Shown here piece by piece: positions 1-11,749 of a DNA stretch of 64,000 bases; the first letter of the stretch is position 1; each line of letters starts with the position of its first letter. Location of the stretch: assembly GCA_033032865.1 (NCBI GenBank), contig JAWHQI010000507.1, positions 806,001-870,000 of the forward strand. Direction: 5' to 3'. The translations under genes and the position numbers were made by a program. The stretch is from Dactylorhiza incarnata. Taxonomy: Eukaryota > Streptophyta > Magnoliopsida > Asparagales > Orchidaceae. The notes under the pieces were generated by a model that was given only the letters and a program-made list of their open reading frames with translations, was not told where the DNA came from and did not search any database.

Positions 1-883
1 CTACCGCGGGCGCTAGGAGCTACCGCAGGCGTTATCTTCAAGTTCTATAAATTGATGGGCTCTTTCTCGTTTTGGCGAATCCATCCCAGAGAGATTGCAA
101 GTGCCACAATTCTACTGCTGCTATGCTGCCGAAGATGGATCTCCCACTAAAAGCTTAAGGAGAATTCTGGAGGAGGACAACGTCACGCTACATCCGAAGG
201 ACGATCGCTTCAACCTCACTTATGCTACATCGATCCTTCATCCTCATCTTCAGAGATCTCATATAGGGAGTTTTTATTATTGTTATCTTTATTTTTATTC
301 CATACTTTTTGTAACTGTTTAGTGAATTCGCCTTGAGTTGGCGACTAGGTCTGGGTAGGACTTAGGGGGAAATTCGCCTTGTGTTGGCGACTAGTTCTAG
401 GTGATTAGATCTAGGGGTGCTCGAGGCCATATCCGGGGAAGGATTGGCTAGAGCGGCTTGAGGCCTTATCCGGGGAAGGATAGGCTAAAGCCAACCGGTT
501 TGTGGGGATACAAGTCGGTATAGAAAAGGAAAAGATATTTACATTTTGTACGCCTCCGATTTCTAGCGATATTGAAATCAAATTTATGTAAACACCTTTT
601 TTTATATAAATACAATCATGTCTCTTTTTGTGTTTACTTGATTTCTATCTTTTGGCATAATCTCTACTATATTGGTTACAAAGTTTTTCAATTCGTATCA
701 CTTTATCTAAATTGTGTATTTCAATCTCTTTCATCATAAAACAATTTAGCACTTGTTTCTAAATCTTAAATTGCAAATTACAATATTCTCTTTCTTTAAC
801 TAAATTGTTATTTTTCCTTCTCCTAGTATTTTATTCTCATATTCACCCCCCCCCCCCCTCTAAGGGCGCCGTAAGATCCAACA
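1..883 (+). mobile_element. Probable 3' part of a Sirevirus-like LTR
   Basis: The stretch has no credible gene. It contains short repeated phrases (attcgcctt...ttggcgacta twice at 328-394; atccggggaaggat twice at 431-482), then AT-rich sequence, a run of 13 C (846-858) and an end near CCAACA (878-883). A poly-C tract just before the LTR end is known from Copia Sireviruses, so I infer an LTR end. No second LTR copy or primer-binding site follows, so it is a truncated or solo copy whose start lies left of the window. The 75-codon open frame at 95-322 has no recognisable domain. Confidence 0.35.
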
Positions 884-899
884 CACTCCTCCTTCTACC

Positions 900-2130
900 T
901 CATTCCTCTCCCCAAGAAAATCCAAAGAGAGACCCATTCGTGGTTGTGACCCTCTTCTCCTCCACCTTTATGGCATCGAAGGCCTTCCTAAACACCACAT
1001 TAATGGGGATCCCATTATCCACTAGGATTCGGGAGAATGTTATCTCTTCTATCAGGGGTCGGTTCTGGGAAGTTAAAGCCACACTTCAAAGTTATATTGC
1101 ATGAAGGCTCCCCTTCAGGGTTGCATTTGGCCCCACACCTCCATGAATAACTGTAATTCCTCCTTGCCCCCTAGGTCAGCTCGGTCCTCGCACCTCCTTG
1201 GGGCGGGGGATCTCCCCCCATTCCTCACCACTTCTCCTCATCTCTGCTCCTCCTCCCCTCCAAAGCTCTTCCCACAGCTCCTCTCCTCAGCTCAAAGAAC
1301 TCTGGACACGTTGAAGTTGTGTGACCTTCCACCTGGTGGAAGTCACAATAGAGTACAACTCCAAGCTCCTCCTTTATCTTGGATTGTCAGGGTCTTGCTC
1401 CTCGACCATTCCCATGGCCTCATCTGTTCACATTTGTGTCCCCAAGAGGTGCTTGGTTCTGCCTCCATGGGCCTAGCCTTCTCTCCGTGGAGTTGTAGCG
1501 TGCTTGACGCTCGGGAGAAAACCTTCTCCCAGGCCTCCCCTGATAGCCCCCTTCGGCTGGCCTCCATGCTGACCTATTGGGCAGGACCTGGAGCCTCCTC
1601 TCCTGATTGGCTGATCTCGACCTCCGTAAGACCCTCTTTCTTCCTCCCTCCTCGGTTTCTCTTTCCTCCGGGACTCCTTCCTACTGCTTCCTTCCATTTC
1701 TTTCTCACCTCCTCCTGCCAGCTTGACAACAAAACCTTGGTTTGTTGCCTCAAGTACTCAAATGGCATCGGAGGGCTTCGGGTTATTTCCATCTTGAAGA
1801 AGCCTTCCTGCAAACCCATTTTGAAGCCGAGCATGAGGGTATGTCCTGGCACCTTTTGGATGATGAGAATTTCCTCCTAGAAGCGATCTATATAGGCCCT
1901 CAGTAGCTTCTGAGACCCATGTTTGATGAGGAAGAGGGCTTCCAGACCCTTCTTCCTCTTCTTTGAGGTGGAGAAACGAAGCAGGAAACCCCTGCGTATG
2001 CCTTCAAAACTATAAATAGAGTTTGTCGACATCTGGTAAAACTAGTCCCTGGCCTTCCACATGAAAGAGATGACGAACAACAAACACTTGAAGGCATCTG
2101 TCATCTGTATGATTGAGACCACGTCCTCGA
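900..2130 (-). pseudogene. Ty3/Gypsy gag-protease relic
   Basis: Read on the reverse strand, about 2100 down to 1575 gives a retrotransposon gag in shifting frames. Recognisable pieces are a segment with WKARD..FYQM.TNSI.SFE, then FLLRFSTSKKRKKGLEAL, then a segment around FQEEILIIQKVPGHTLMLG and GLQEGFF. This matches the usual plant Gypsy gag order. A lysine/arginine-rich linker follows. At 1082-900 comes a protease-like piece with SRILVDNGIPINVVF, where the usual catalytic D-S/T-G reads D-N-G. RT and integrase are absent. Several frameshifts make it non-functional. It is flanked by LTR-like sequence on one side and a forward-strand Copia on the other. Confidence 0.65.
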
Positions 2131-2169
2131 ACCACTATAGTTGCTCGACAAGGTCGCCCCTCCCTGAAG

Positions 2170-5100
2170 AGTAATTCATTGCGGGCTCATTAAATCTCAT
2201 GGCAACCATTCCTCTCGCCATCACTTCAAAGGCAAAGGCAAGATCCATAAGAAGCCTTTCCGTCCAGGTTCCCACCATCATAAACTCAATCATCCCAAGC
2301 TTGGTCCTTCAAACCATAACCTAGGTAAAGAGAAATGGTGCTTCATCTGCGACCGCACAAATCATCTGCCCACTAATTGCTTCTACAAGAAGATAGAACC
2401 TGTGATTGGCAAGTCTCGTGGTGACAAACCTCAGACCAACCTAATACAAGTACCAGATCAACCTATCTTCAAGTTAGATTATTCTCCCAGTCTTATTCTC
2501 ACTTGTTCATTAGATTGGTGACTTGATTCTGGAGCAAATGTTCATACTTGTTTTCATCGTTCTTGCTTTGCCACCTTTCATGACATAAATGGAGGAAGCA
2601 TGATCTTAGGAGATGCTTCTTCGACACAAATTCTTGGTCGCGGGTGAGTGTATCTTATATTGACATCCGGAAATACACTAGCTTTGCACGATGTGCTTTA
2701 TGAGCCGAGAGTTAGGAAGAATCTAGTGAGCGGATCCTTGCTGTTAAGATGGGGTATAAAATTATTTTAGAATCAAATAAAGTTGTAATAACATTAAATG
2801 ATATGTTTGTTGGTAAATGATATATTTGTGATCGTTTATTCAAATTGAATGTTGCTGATTTAAAAGTAAATCAAATTTCATCTTACATTGTTTTGGTTCC
2901 ATCTTCTAATTTTTGGCATGCTAGACTAGGACAGGTAAATTCATATTATATGAAAAGAATGATGTCTTTAAATTTAATTCATAAATTTAATATTGCACCA
3001 AGTGCTAGATGCGAAATATGTGTGCAATCTAAGTTTTCTCGAAAACCTTTTAAATCTGTTGAAAGAACTTCAAAACCTTTAGAGTTAATTAACTCGGATA
3101 TGTGTGACTCGAACCGCCAACCTACTAGAGGTGGAAATAAATATTTTGTAACTTTTATTGATGATTTCACTAAATATTGTTACATATATTTATTAAAAAT
3201 TAAAGATGATGTATTTTCATATTTTAAGATTTTCAAAGCTGAAGTAGAAAATCAATTAGGATTATCAATTAAAATTCTTAGATCCGTCCGAGGTGGAGAA
3301 TACACTTCGAATGAACTAACTCAGTTTTGCTAAGCACATGAGATTATTCATCAAGTGACTGCTCCATATTCTGCTCAATCAAATGGTGTAGCTGAATGCA
3401 AAAATTGGACCTTGATGAACATGGTCAATGTCATGTTGGCCGAGTCCGGTGTTCCAGAAAATCTTTGGGGAGAAGCGTTGCTCACCTCTTCTTTCATCCT
3501 TAATAGAATTCTTTTAAAACATGATGATAAAACCCCCTTTGAATTATTTAAATTAAGAAAACCTAATCTCCAAATTCTTTGAGTGTGAGGGTGTTTGGCT
3601 TGGTAGCAATTTCTGAACCTAAGAGAAAGAAAATATGACCTAAAATATTAGACTCTATTTTTATAGTTTATGCTTTCGATAGTAGTGCTAATAGGTTTCT
3701 TATTACCAATTCACTAATTAACGAAATATCAAATAACACTATTATAGAAGCTAGAAATGTCATTTATTTTGAAGATAAATTCTCATATAAACTAGACAAC
3801 TCATCTCAACCATCTTCTAGCTCAATTTAACCTTCCTCTAATATAGATCCATTAGAAATTGATGAACCTAAAAGAAGCAAAATTGTTAGAATCGAAAGAA
3901 CTTTTGGAGAGGACTACTTCACCTGTCTAGTTTAAGGAGATCCTAATTTATGTGAGGAAGCTATGACCTCATCTGATTGTCTCTTTTGGAAAGAAGCTAT
4001 AAATTTAGAAATTAATTCTATTCTAGAAAATAAAACTTGGATTCTAACTGATCTTCATTATGGTGCCAAAGTCATAGGTTGCTGATGGATCTTCAGGAAG
4101 AAACTAAATCCAGACGGGTCCATAGAAAAGTATAAGGCTCGCCTTATTGCTAAAGGCTATGCTAAAAACAAGGGATATACTATTTAGATACTTATGCTTC
4201 CGTAGCTAGGATTACATTCCTTTGTGTTCTAGTAGTCTTAGCTTCGATCCATAAATTAAACATTCATCAAATAGACGTAAAAACCATTTTCTTGCATAGA
4301 GACTTAGATGTAGAGGTTTATATGATTCAACCTGAGGGTTTTGTAGTTAAAGGTCAAGAAACTAAGGTTTGTAAATTAATTAAGTCTCTTTATGTATTAA
4401 AACAAGCCCCTAAGCAATGATATCAAAAATTTGATTCTATAGTCTTATCATTTGGATTTATATCTAATGAACATGACAAATGCATTTATGCAAAACAAGA
4501 TAGAAATGAACCCGTCTTGTTATGTCTCTATGTAGATGATGTTTTAATTTTTGGAATGGCAACTAAAATTATTAATAATATTACAAATAATTTATCGTCT
4601 AAATTTGATATGAAAGATTTAGGAGAAACTATTGTCATTTTTGGAATGAAATTAGTTAAATCTGATTCTAGTGTATCATTATCTCTTTCTCACTCGATCG
4701 AGAAAATGCTACAGAAATTCAATTTATATGATTCCTCACATACATCTACTTTTTATGATGCTAGCATAAAACTTTGTAAAAATATTGGAGATCCTGTTTA
4801 CTAATATAGGTATGCAAAAATGATAGGGTCCCTTATATACATTGCTAATCGCTCTAGACCCGATATTTCATATGTTGTAGGCAGCCTTAGTAGATATACT
4901 AGTAATCCAAGTGATGATCATTTGATAATTAACTAGAATTTTTAAATACCTTCGCGGAACTTTAGATTATAACCTAGTATATACGAGTTTTCTCGAAGTA
5001 CTTAAAAGTTATTCAGATGTCAATTGGGTAACTGATTCATTTGATGTTAAATCAACAACTAGCTCTGTATTCCTTTTTGGAGGAGCCGTCATTTCATGGG

Positions 5101-5474
5101 CTTATATAAAACAAACTGCGATTTTCAAGAAGCACTATGGAATCCGAGCTTATAACTTTAGACACTACATGTGTTAAAGCCGAATGGCTTAAAAATTTAT
5201 TTTATGATATTCCTTTAGTTGGAAACTAATACCTACTATTTCTTTATATTGTGATAATAAATCTGTGATTGATTTAACTGCTTCAAATATTATTAATGCT
5301 AAAATGAATAAGTTCATGAGAATCAGGTACACGTCCGTGAAGCAAAGAAGAAAAGAAGTGATATCACTCAGTTATGTAAAGTCAGAATTGAGTCTGGCTG
5401 ATAATCTTACCAAGGGATTGTCCCGAAGGGAGATTTTGTTGTCATCGAGGGGAACGAGGCTTAAGCCCACATGA
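2170..5474 (+). pseudogene. Decayed Ty1/Copia polyprotein (gag tail, PR, IN, RT, RNase H)
   Basis: Domains occur in Copia order. A CCHC zinc knuckle (CFICDRTNHLPTNC) lies near 2340-2385, and protease with LDSGANVHTC near 2522-2550. GAG-pre-integrase and integrase span 2845-3582, with FWHARLG, then FIDDFTKY, then LRSVRGGEY where the usual catalytic Asp is Val. RT runs from about 3960 to 4940, with YVDDVLIFG at about 4529. RNase H runs from about 5000, ending in LADNLTKGLSRRE before the stop at 5472-5474. Many in-frame stops and shifts (for example 3331-3333 and 4084) show it is dead. The reading resumes well around each lesion, so decay was by point mutation rather than by large deletion. The 5' gag and 5' LTR are missing. 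Confidence 0.85.
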
Positions 5475-6079
5475 TTTGTTGCCAACGGTGGATACCCAAC
5501 CTATGTGATTGGAGATCCCATGAATTGAGTTCAATGTGGTAGAAACGAAGATGTTGATGCAGCGTAGTTGAGAGTACAAATTTAAAAGTTGAGAAAATCT
5601 TCTCCTCATTCCTATGATGTTGTGCTATACTTAACAATGTATGATTAACGTTTAAGTTCTTAATGGTTGTCAAAGGCAAATTTCTTTGCATGATATTAGT
5701 TATGAAATATCTCTTGAGGCACCAACTATGTGAGACATGAGTCTGTGACTTTGGGATCTATGCTGAACCCTAATAACCCTCCTAAAAAATCAAGGAATGT
5801 GCATGACCATTAACGCGCCACCGTCATAACTCAATGAACAACCAATCTTTCGTGTGCTTATCTAATTTATCGGTAAAAAATTTATAATTCAAAGTCTCTT
5901 GCACATTATACTCTCCGGTAGAAAAAATAAGTACTAAGTATAGGTTCAAGGTAACCATTCCACCTATACCCATTGCATTAGATACAACTTAATGAAACAA
6001 AGTTGTATTTAATTTAGTTATCAATATTAATTCATAATTTATGAAGTTCGTCTTTTAGTTTTTCGCTTTTGTGGGATAT
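5475..6079 (+). other. Copia 3' untranslated region and polypurine tract
   Basis: No gene is visible. This is the spacer between the RNase H stop and the proposed 3' LTR of the Copia above. It ends in a purine-rich tract (gtgggatat, 6071-6079) directly before a TGTTAG start, as expected for a plus-strand priming site. Confidence 0.5.
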
Positions 6080-7250
6080 TGTTAGAATATTGTTATAAAA
6101 CATTTAATTTATAATGTTTTGGAGCCTTTTTTAGTGTTTGATATTGAGCTCCTCATACTTGATGAAAAACTACAAAACCAAATGAGGGAATCCAAAATAT
6201 TTGGAGACAAACCTTTCATAAGGGAAAGGTTGAACATTTAGCCTCACCATCCGTATCACCTCTCATATTATAAGTGGGTATATAAAGAAAATCACTCTTT
6301 CATATTAGTTCAAAGGAACATAAAGAGAAACTATGAAGCACACGTGTGTACGCGCGCGCACGCACCGCAGTGGACCAGATTCAGATTTCGAATTTGGAGA
6401 ATAATTGAATTGAATTATATTTTTGTATAAAATAATTTTGGATTTTTGAACCACCTGATTTTAGTCAAGCCGACTTGTTTTGATAAAAAATATAGAAGTC
6501 CAAGCAGATAGATGGACTTGCTTCGAATAGAAGTCCAAACAACCTGGACTTGCTTCGAATAGAAATCCAAGCAATCTGGACTTTCTTCGAATAGAAGTCC
6601 ACGCACCTAGACTTGTTTTGAATAGAAGTCTAAGCAACTGGACTTGCGTCAATATGAAATCGATGCATCTTTTACTCGACTCGACTTGCGTCGATAATTA
6701 CTTGACATAACGTTGATATGATTTCGACTCGTCGACAAGGACTCGGCGCAAGGATGAGTAGCCTCGATACGAACTCGACGCAACGTCGATATGAATTCGA
6801 CGCAACCTCTGACGTTTTGGGTTTTTCTTCGCAGTTATTACGCGTGATTTTCTAACCTTTTTAGCGTATTTTCGTAATAACTCCTTTGCGTTGGAATTTC
6901 AACGTCCTTCTACTCGATTAAATTTTACCATTTATAACTGCCAAAATTTATTACGGTTTTATTTCATGCAATTTTTCGAGACTCCTATATTAGGAGATTT
7001 TCTGAATCGTTTAAACGATCGATCGAAACTGTTTCTTCTTCCTGTTCGTTCTTGCGACCGTTCTTCAATACTTTGCTTTTTTGACGTTTGCTTCATCAAG
7101 TGAGAGTTCCGGTGGACTATGCTTCTTCGGTGTCCAGGCACATCGGAGTATTCAGGATCTAGCCGGGTGTTGTACATTAGAGGAGTGAGCATCAGTTGAA
7201 AATCCTGCCGGAGGGTGGCGCAACTTCTTTAGGTCGGTAACCACACGCCT
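6080..7250 (+). mobile_element. Probable 3' LTR of the 2170-5474 Copia
   Basis: It begins TGTTAGAATATTG immediately after the polypurine tract. It carries a purine/pyrimidine alternation (6349-6362), a degenerate tandem repeat (6497-6650) and a final stretch around 7100-7240 that resembles a U5 end. The right boundary is a guess, because no second LTR copy exists in the window. Short open frames inside it have no domain and are not called. Confidence 0.4.
6497..6655 (+). repeat. Degenerate ~40-bp tandem repeat
   Basis: About four imperfect copies of a unit containing gacttgcttcgaatagaagt followed by ccaagcaacctg. The downstream stretch 6655-6810 is similarly rich in tcgac/cgtcgat motifs but less regular. 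It lies inside the probable Copia LTR. Confidence 0.7.
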
Positions 7251-7274
7251 AACCCAGCCTCGATTCTAAACTAT

Positions 7275-7293
7275 TATATATATATATATATAT
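7275..7293. repeat. (TA)n microsatellite
   Basis: An uninterrupted alternation of T and A, about 19 bases, at the junction between the probable LTR and the AT-rich DNA upstream of the host gene. Confidence 0.9.
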
Positions 7294-7515
7294 TTATTCA
7301 TGTTGATGCAAGTTCATTTATAAATCTGTTTTATTATTCAAATTTTTATAACAAAAAATATACAAAAAATATGAACACAAGCAAATATTTCAACAAAATC
7401 AACTTTACTTGTATACATACAATAAATCTCATAGACTTCAACTTCACCACCTATAACTATAAATACATAATTATTTGTTTTGCTTGCACTCTACAAAAAA
7501 AAGATATGATATTAT

Positions 7516-7665
7516 ATGAAAATCAAATTAAATCTTCATGAAAATCAAATTTGATCTCCATGAAAAACAAATTAAATCTTCATGAAAAATAAATTTGATC
7601 GAAAATCAAATTCGATTTCCATGAAAATCAAATTCGATCTCCATGAAAATCAAATTTGATTTCCA
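7516..7665. repeat. AT-rich ~22-26 bp tandem repeat
   Basis: About six imperfect copies of a unit close to atgaaaatcaaatttgatct, with variants ending ctcc, cttc or ttcc. The surrounding 7294-8390 is AT-rich DNA without a recognisable gene and lies directly upstream of the shikimate-pathway gene. Confidence 0.75.
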
Positions 7666-8565
7666 TAGAGTTTACAGATCTCTATGAAGACTGAATTTGA
7701 TCTCCATGACAATCGTCTTCTACAAAGAATGTAAATGAACTATAAGATAAGAGGGGGTGATTGCTATTAGAGGAAGTGAAGTTTGGGAACCAAATGCATA
7801 AACAACAACAATAACAAAAAATATTGATAAATCCATAGACAATACATGGTCTTCCATTCAGTAGCTCTTCGAACATGCGAAAAATTGAGAAGTTGTCGAG
7901 TATGAGAGGTCAGTTGCTTTCAGAATAAATGAAGCTTGAGAGGAGAGAAGAAAATGACGAAGTATAACAGAGCCGCGATTTAGTTTTTTTTTGCCGCGCG
8001 GTTACTCACGAGATTTCACCACATGTCGGCACACCACTTAACCCAGACTAGGATTTCGGAACGGGACAATGATCGAAAACTTTCGCCGAGGAGGGAGGCA
8101 AGTCCAGCCTTAATTTAAAAGTTTCAATAGATAGATTTTATGCGTGTTAATAGCACATACATGTGTGCTTATACACTTAATTTAAAAAGTTTTTGTGACG
8201 CATTTGGAATTTAGGAGTAACGAATTATTCAAGCAAAACAAAGAAAAAAAAAGACTCTAAAGCTACAAAAAAATCGTAAATCCAAATGCTCAGGAGAAGA
8301 TTATGCTTGAGAGATCATTTAGATCCTTGAGATATTAAAACTTAAATTTTTTTTTTTTGAGGAAATGAAAACTTAATTTTTAAGATAACAAAATAATATA
8401 TGACTCAAATTTCGCTGGGGGCATGGCCCAAAAAATTGGGACTTTTGACAAAAACTCTTCTTCCGTCCTCCTACCAAGCTTACCAAACTCCACAGTCCTC
8501 TTCTAATACTGCTCGGCCCTCTCCACATGTCTGTTGTTTCCACAAGTATTTCCCATTCTTCTTTC

Positions 8566-8606
8566 GGAGAGGGAGAGGGAGAGGGAGAGGGGGGAGGGTG
8601 AGAGAA
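8566..8606 (+). repeat. GA-rich simple repeat in the 5' leader of the host gene
   Basis: A (GGGAGA)n-like tract ending at the start codon of the dehydroquinate dehydratase exon. GA-rich leaders are common in plant genes. The upstream 8400-8560 reads as a C/T-rich leader. No TATA box could be assigned with confidence. Confidence 0.6.
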
Positions 8607-8803
8607 ATGGCAGGAGCGACGCTGGTGTGCGTGCCGTTGGTGGCAAAATCTGTCGAGCAGATGGTGAGCGAAATGGCGATGGCAAAGGCCCGCGGCGCTG
8701 ACGTCGTTGAGATTCGGCTCGACCACCTTACAAATTTTGAGCCCAGCCGAGACCTAAATGTCCTGCTAAGAGAATGCCTCCTCCCGTCCCTCGTCACGTA
8801 CAG
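8607..8803 (+). CDS. DQD/SDH: 3-dehydroquinate dehydratase/shikimate dehydrogenase, exon 1 (partial gene)
   Basis: The exon encodes the first 65 residues plus two bases of codon 66. It starts at the ATG at 8607, straight after the GA-rich leader. The product begins MAGATLVCVPLV, continues with MAKARGADVVEIRLDHL and ends at LPSLVTYR. The VVEIRLDHL strand matches the type I dehydroquinase segment whose Glu and Arg correspond to Glu46 and Arg48 of E. coli AroD, so key substrate-binding residues are kept. The enzyme catalyses steps 3 and 4 of the shikimate pathway in plastids. No clear transit peptide is visible before the domain. A GT donor at 8804-8805 splits the Arg codon after AG, and the next exon supplies the A. 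Coding sequence is undamaged, unlike everything around it. Confidence 0.88.
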
Positions 8804-8989
8804 GTCCATCTCCTTCATCCCCTGAAACACTTGATCTAGATCGTTCACGCTTATCGTTGCTTAGCTCACGAAACTTCTATAATGGGGTAATTCTAAGATT
8901 TCCAATCTTGAGTTGAGGTAGAAACAGGAGGAGAATATTTTGCTTGTTGGTTGGGCCTGGGATCCTCGCATCAGTGAGCAGTGATCATA

Positions 8990-9800
8990 TTGGGTTGGTT
9001 GAGAAAATGCCCTTTTTACACCCAATGTACCCCTGCCAGAGCCTTAGATTTTCAAGAGGGCTATGACAGTCCTCCCGTTGCGGGGGAAGAAGAGCCCTCA
9101 CCCTTTTCTGACCAAGTTCGTTGGGAACTTGTTCCCCATGGGTTCAGGGAGCCTCGTCTACCCCTTTTTACCGGAAGGGAAGACCCCTCCAGCCACCTCC
9201 AAAACTTTGAGTCCGCTGTCTCTATGAGGACTCTTTCTGATATCATCCGGTGCAAGTTGCTAGCCACAACTTTCGATGGCAAAGCAACAGAGTGGTTCTA
9301 TAAACTTTCATCTCAGCTGGTAACTTCCTTTGCTGATCTTCGAAGGGAGGTCCTCTTGAGGTTCACAACGTACAAAACGAGGAAGAGTGGTTCTGCAACC
9401 ATTTTCAAGATCAAACAGAGTGTAAATGAAACCTCGGGTCATTTCGTTGATTAGGTTTCAAGAGGAAATTTTAGGGATTCACGACGTGGATCCCTCCATG
9501 TATGAAGTTGCCCTCACCTGTGGGCTTCTGGAGGGCCTCTTCAAGTTCGATGTAAATCGTAAGCCTCCTCGTTCCTACCAAAAATTGATCGATATGGCCA
9601 ATCACATCATAGAAGGAGAAACCTCCAATCCAGGCTTCATCTCCTCCCTCTCTCAGCTGGTCCAAAAGAGGCTAGGAGGGAATTCTACTGTTCAACCCTC
9701 CGCTGTTCCTCGGCGTCCTCCTATGCCTCCTCGCCAAGAGTTCTTCCCACCAGCCCAGCGTGGGAGGAAGTTCTGCCATCATCGCCCCTATTTTACTCAT
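8990..9800 (+). pseudogene. Ty3/Gypsy gag fragment
   Basis: Forward-strand gag in two frames. The first (to about 9454) carries FREPRLPLFTGREDPSSHL, the capsid-like KATEWFYKLSSQLVTSFADL and LRREVLLRF. A frameshift near 9440-9455 moves the reading to a frame starting around 9440 with FQEEILGIHDVDPSMYEV and GLLEGLFKFDVNRKPP. It ends in a basic proline-rich tail near 9780. No Gypsy pol follows; the same open frame runs straight into Copia integrase (next feature). It is related to, but distinct from, the reverse-strand gag at 900-2130. Confidence 0.75.
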
Positions 9801-11749
9801 CAAATGCCTGACAAACTGGAACCCAAATCGGATAAATGTTATCTAGTGGGGCATCCTAGGGAGACCAAAGGGTACTACTTTTACCTGCCGTCTGAGGGCA
9901 AAGTGTTTGTCGCAAGGATGATGTCTTTTTGGAGAAAGAGTTTTTATCCAGAAAGACTGCAAAGGTAGAACTTGAAGAAGTTCAAGAACCACAAACAATG
10001 AACGAACCGGAATTGGAACCTGAGCAAGGACTACAAGAAGTTGTAGCTGGAGAGCCTGCTCAAGAAACACAAGTCCTACGTAGATCTGGTAGACCAAGAT
10101 TTGAGCCTGAGAGATATGGATTTCTCATGTCTCAGATAGGTAATATGTTGCTTATGGATCATGATGATGAGCCTGCAACCTACCAAGATGCTATGAATGG
10201 ACCAGACTCCGAGAAATGGCTTGAGGCCATGAAATCTGAAATGGACTCTATTTATACAAACCAAGTTTGGACCTTGGTGGAACCACCTGAATGGGTAAGA
10301 CCCATAGGGTGTAAGTGGGTCTTCAAGAAGAAGACCGACACAGATGGGAATGTACAGATATTCAAAGGCCGGCTGGTGGATAAAGGTTTCAGGCAAATTC
10401 ATGGTATTGACTATGATGAGACCTTTTCCCCTGTGGCCATGGTCAAGTCCATCAAAATTCTACTTGCTATTGCTGCGTATTATGACTACGAGATCTGGCA
10501 AATGGATGTCAAAACGGCTTTCCTTAATGGAAACCTCCTTGAGGAAGTGTATATGACACAACCCGAGAGTTTTGTATCTCCAAGTGAAGCCATTAAAATA
10601 TGCAAGTTGAATCGATTCATTTATGGATTGAAACAAGCTTCTCGAAGTTGAAATCTGCGTTTTGATGAGAAAATCAAAGAGTTTGGTTTCATCAAGAACG
10701 AGAATGAGCCTTGTATTTACAAGAGGATTAGTGAGAGCATTGTTGTCTTCCTGATATTGTATGTAGATGACATACTGTTGATCGGAAATGACATTTCGAC
10801 CCTGCAAGTTGTTAAGAACAATCTAGAGAGCTGCTTTTCTATGAAAGACTTGGGCGAAGCGACTTACATACTTGGTATTAAGATCTATAGAGATAGATCG
10901 AAGAAGTTGCTGGGTTTGACCCAAAGTACATACATTGAGAAGGTGCTGAAGCGGTTCAGCATGCTTGAGTCCAAGAAGAGATTCTTACCCATGTCTCATA
11001 GTGTGAGTCACTCTAATGACCAGTGTCCTAAATCTTTGGAAGATAAGGACCGCATGAAGTTGATTCCATATGCTTCGGCAATTGAATCAATCATGTATGC
11101 AATGTTGTGTACTCGACCCGATGTCTCATATGCTTTGAGCATGATTAACAGGTATCCGTATGATCCCAGTGATGGTAACTGGATTGCTGTCAAGAATATC
11201 CTAAAGTACTTGAGAAGGACTAATAATAGGTTCTTGTTGTATGGTGGAGAGGAAGAGTTCGATGTAAATGGTTACACGGATGCTAGCTTCCAGACTGATA
11301 TGGATGATTCAAAGTCCCAATCAGGTTTTGTATTTTGCCTTAATGGAGGAGCTGTAAGCTGGAAGAGTTCCAAGCAAGAGACAATTACCGATTCTATGAC
11401 TGAGGGCGAGTATATCGCTGCTGCAAATGCGGCGAAGGAGGCTGTGTGGATTAGGAAATTCATCAGCGAGCTTGGTGTAGTTCCTAACATTGTTGGTCCC
11501 GTAGTTCTCTACTGTGACAACAATGATGCAATAGCCCAAACTAAGAAACCTAGATCTCATCAGCGCTCCAAGCACATACTTCGGCGATTCCATCTTATTC
11601 GAGAGATTGTCGATCGAGGAGATGTGAACATTTGCAGAGTACCGACTGAAGAAAACATAGCGGATCCACTGATAAAGCCTCTTGCGCAAAAGAAGCATGA
11701 TGGTCATGTTAGATCAATGAGTATTAGATACCTGAATGATCGTCTTTAG
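9801..11749 (+). pseudogene. Ty1/Copia integrase tail, RT and RNase H (5'-truncated, one stop)
   Basis: It starts with the end of Copia integrase (SDKCYLVGHPRETKGYYFY, near 9830-9890, then a one-base shift near 9920). RT follows, with GCKWVFKKKTDTDGNVQIFK, then WQMDVKTAFLNG and YVDDILLIGND at about 10760. RNase H/connection follows with GYTDASFQTD, YIAAANAAKEAVWIRKF and the terminal ENIADPLIKPL. The stop is at 11747-11749. Apart from the shift, the only lesion is an in-frame TGA at 10649-10651, where the family has Trp (TGG). Gag, protease and integrase core are missing, so the element is truncated at its 5' side and fused to a Gypsy gag. Confidence 0.9.

Noticed and set aside
1101..1880. 259-codon forward open frame
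   Set aside because: It is the antisense of the reverse-strand Gypsy gag-protease relic; no domain in the forward sense.
7516..7665. CRISPR-like array (direct repeats of ~22 bp)
   Set aside because: Repeats are contiguous and imperfect without unique spacers, in a plant nuclear context; a simple tandem repeat.
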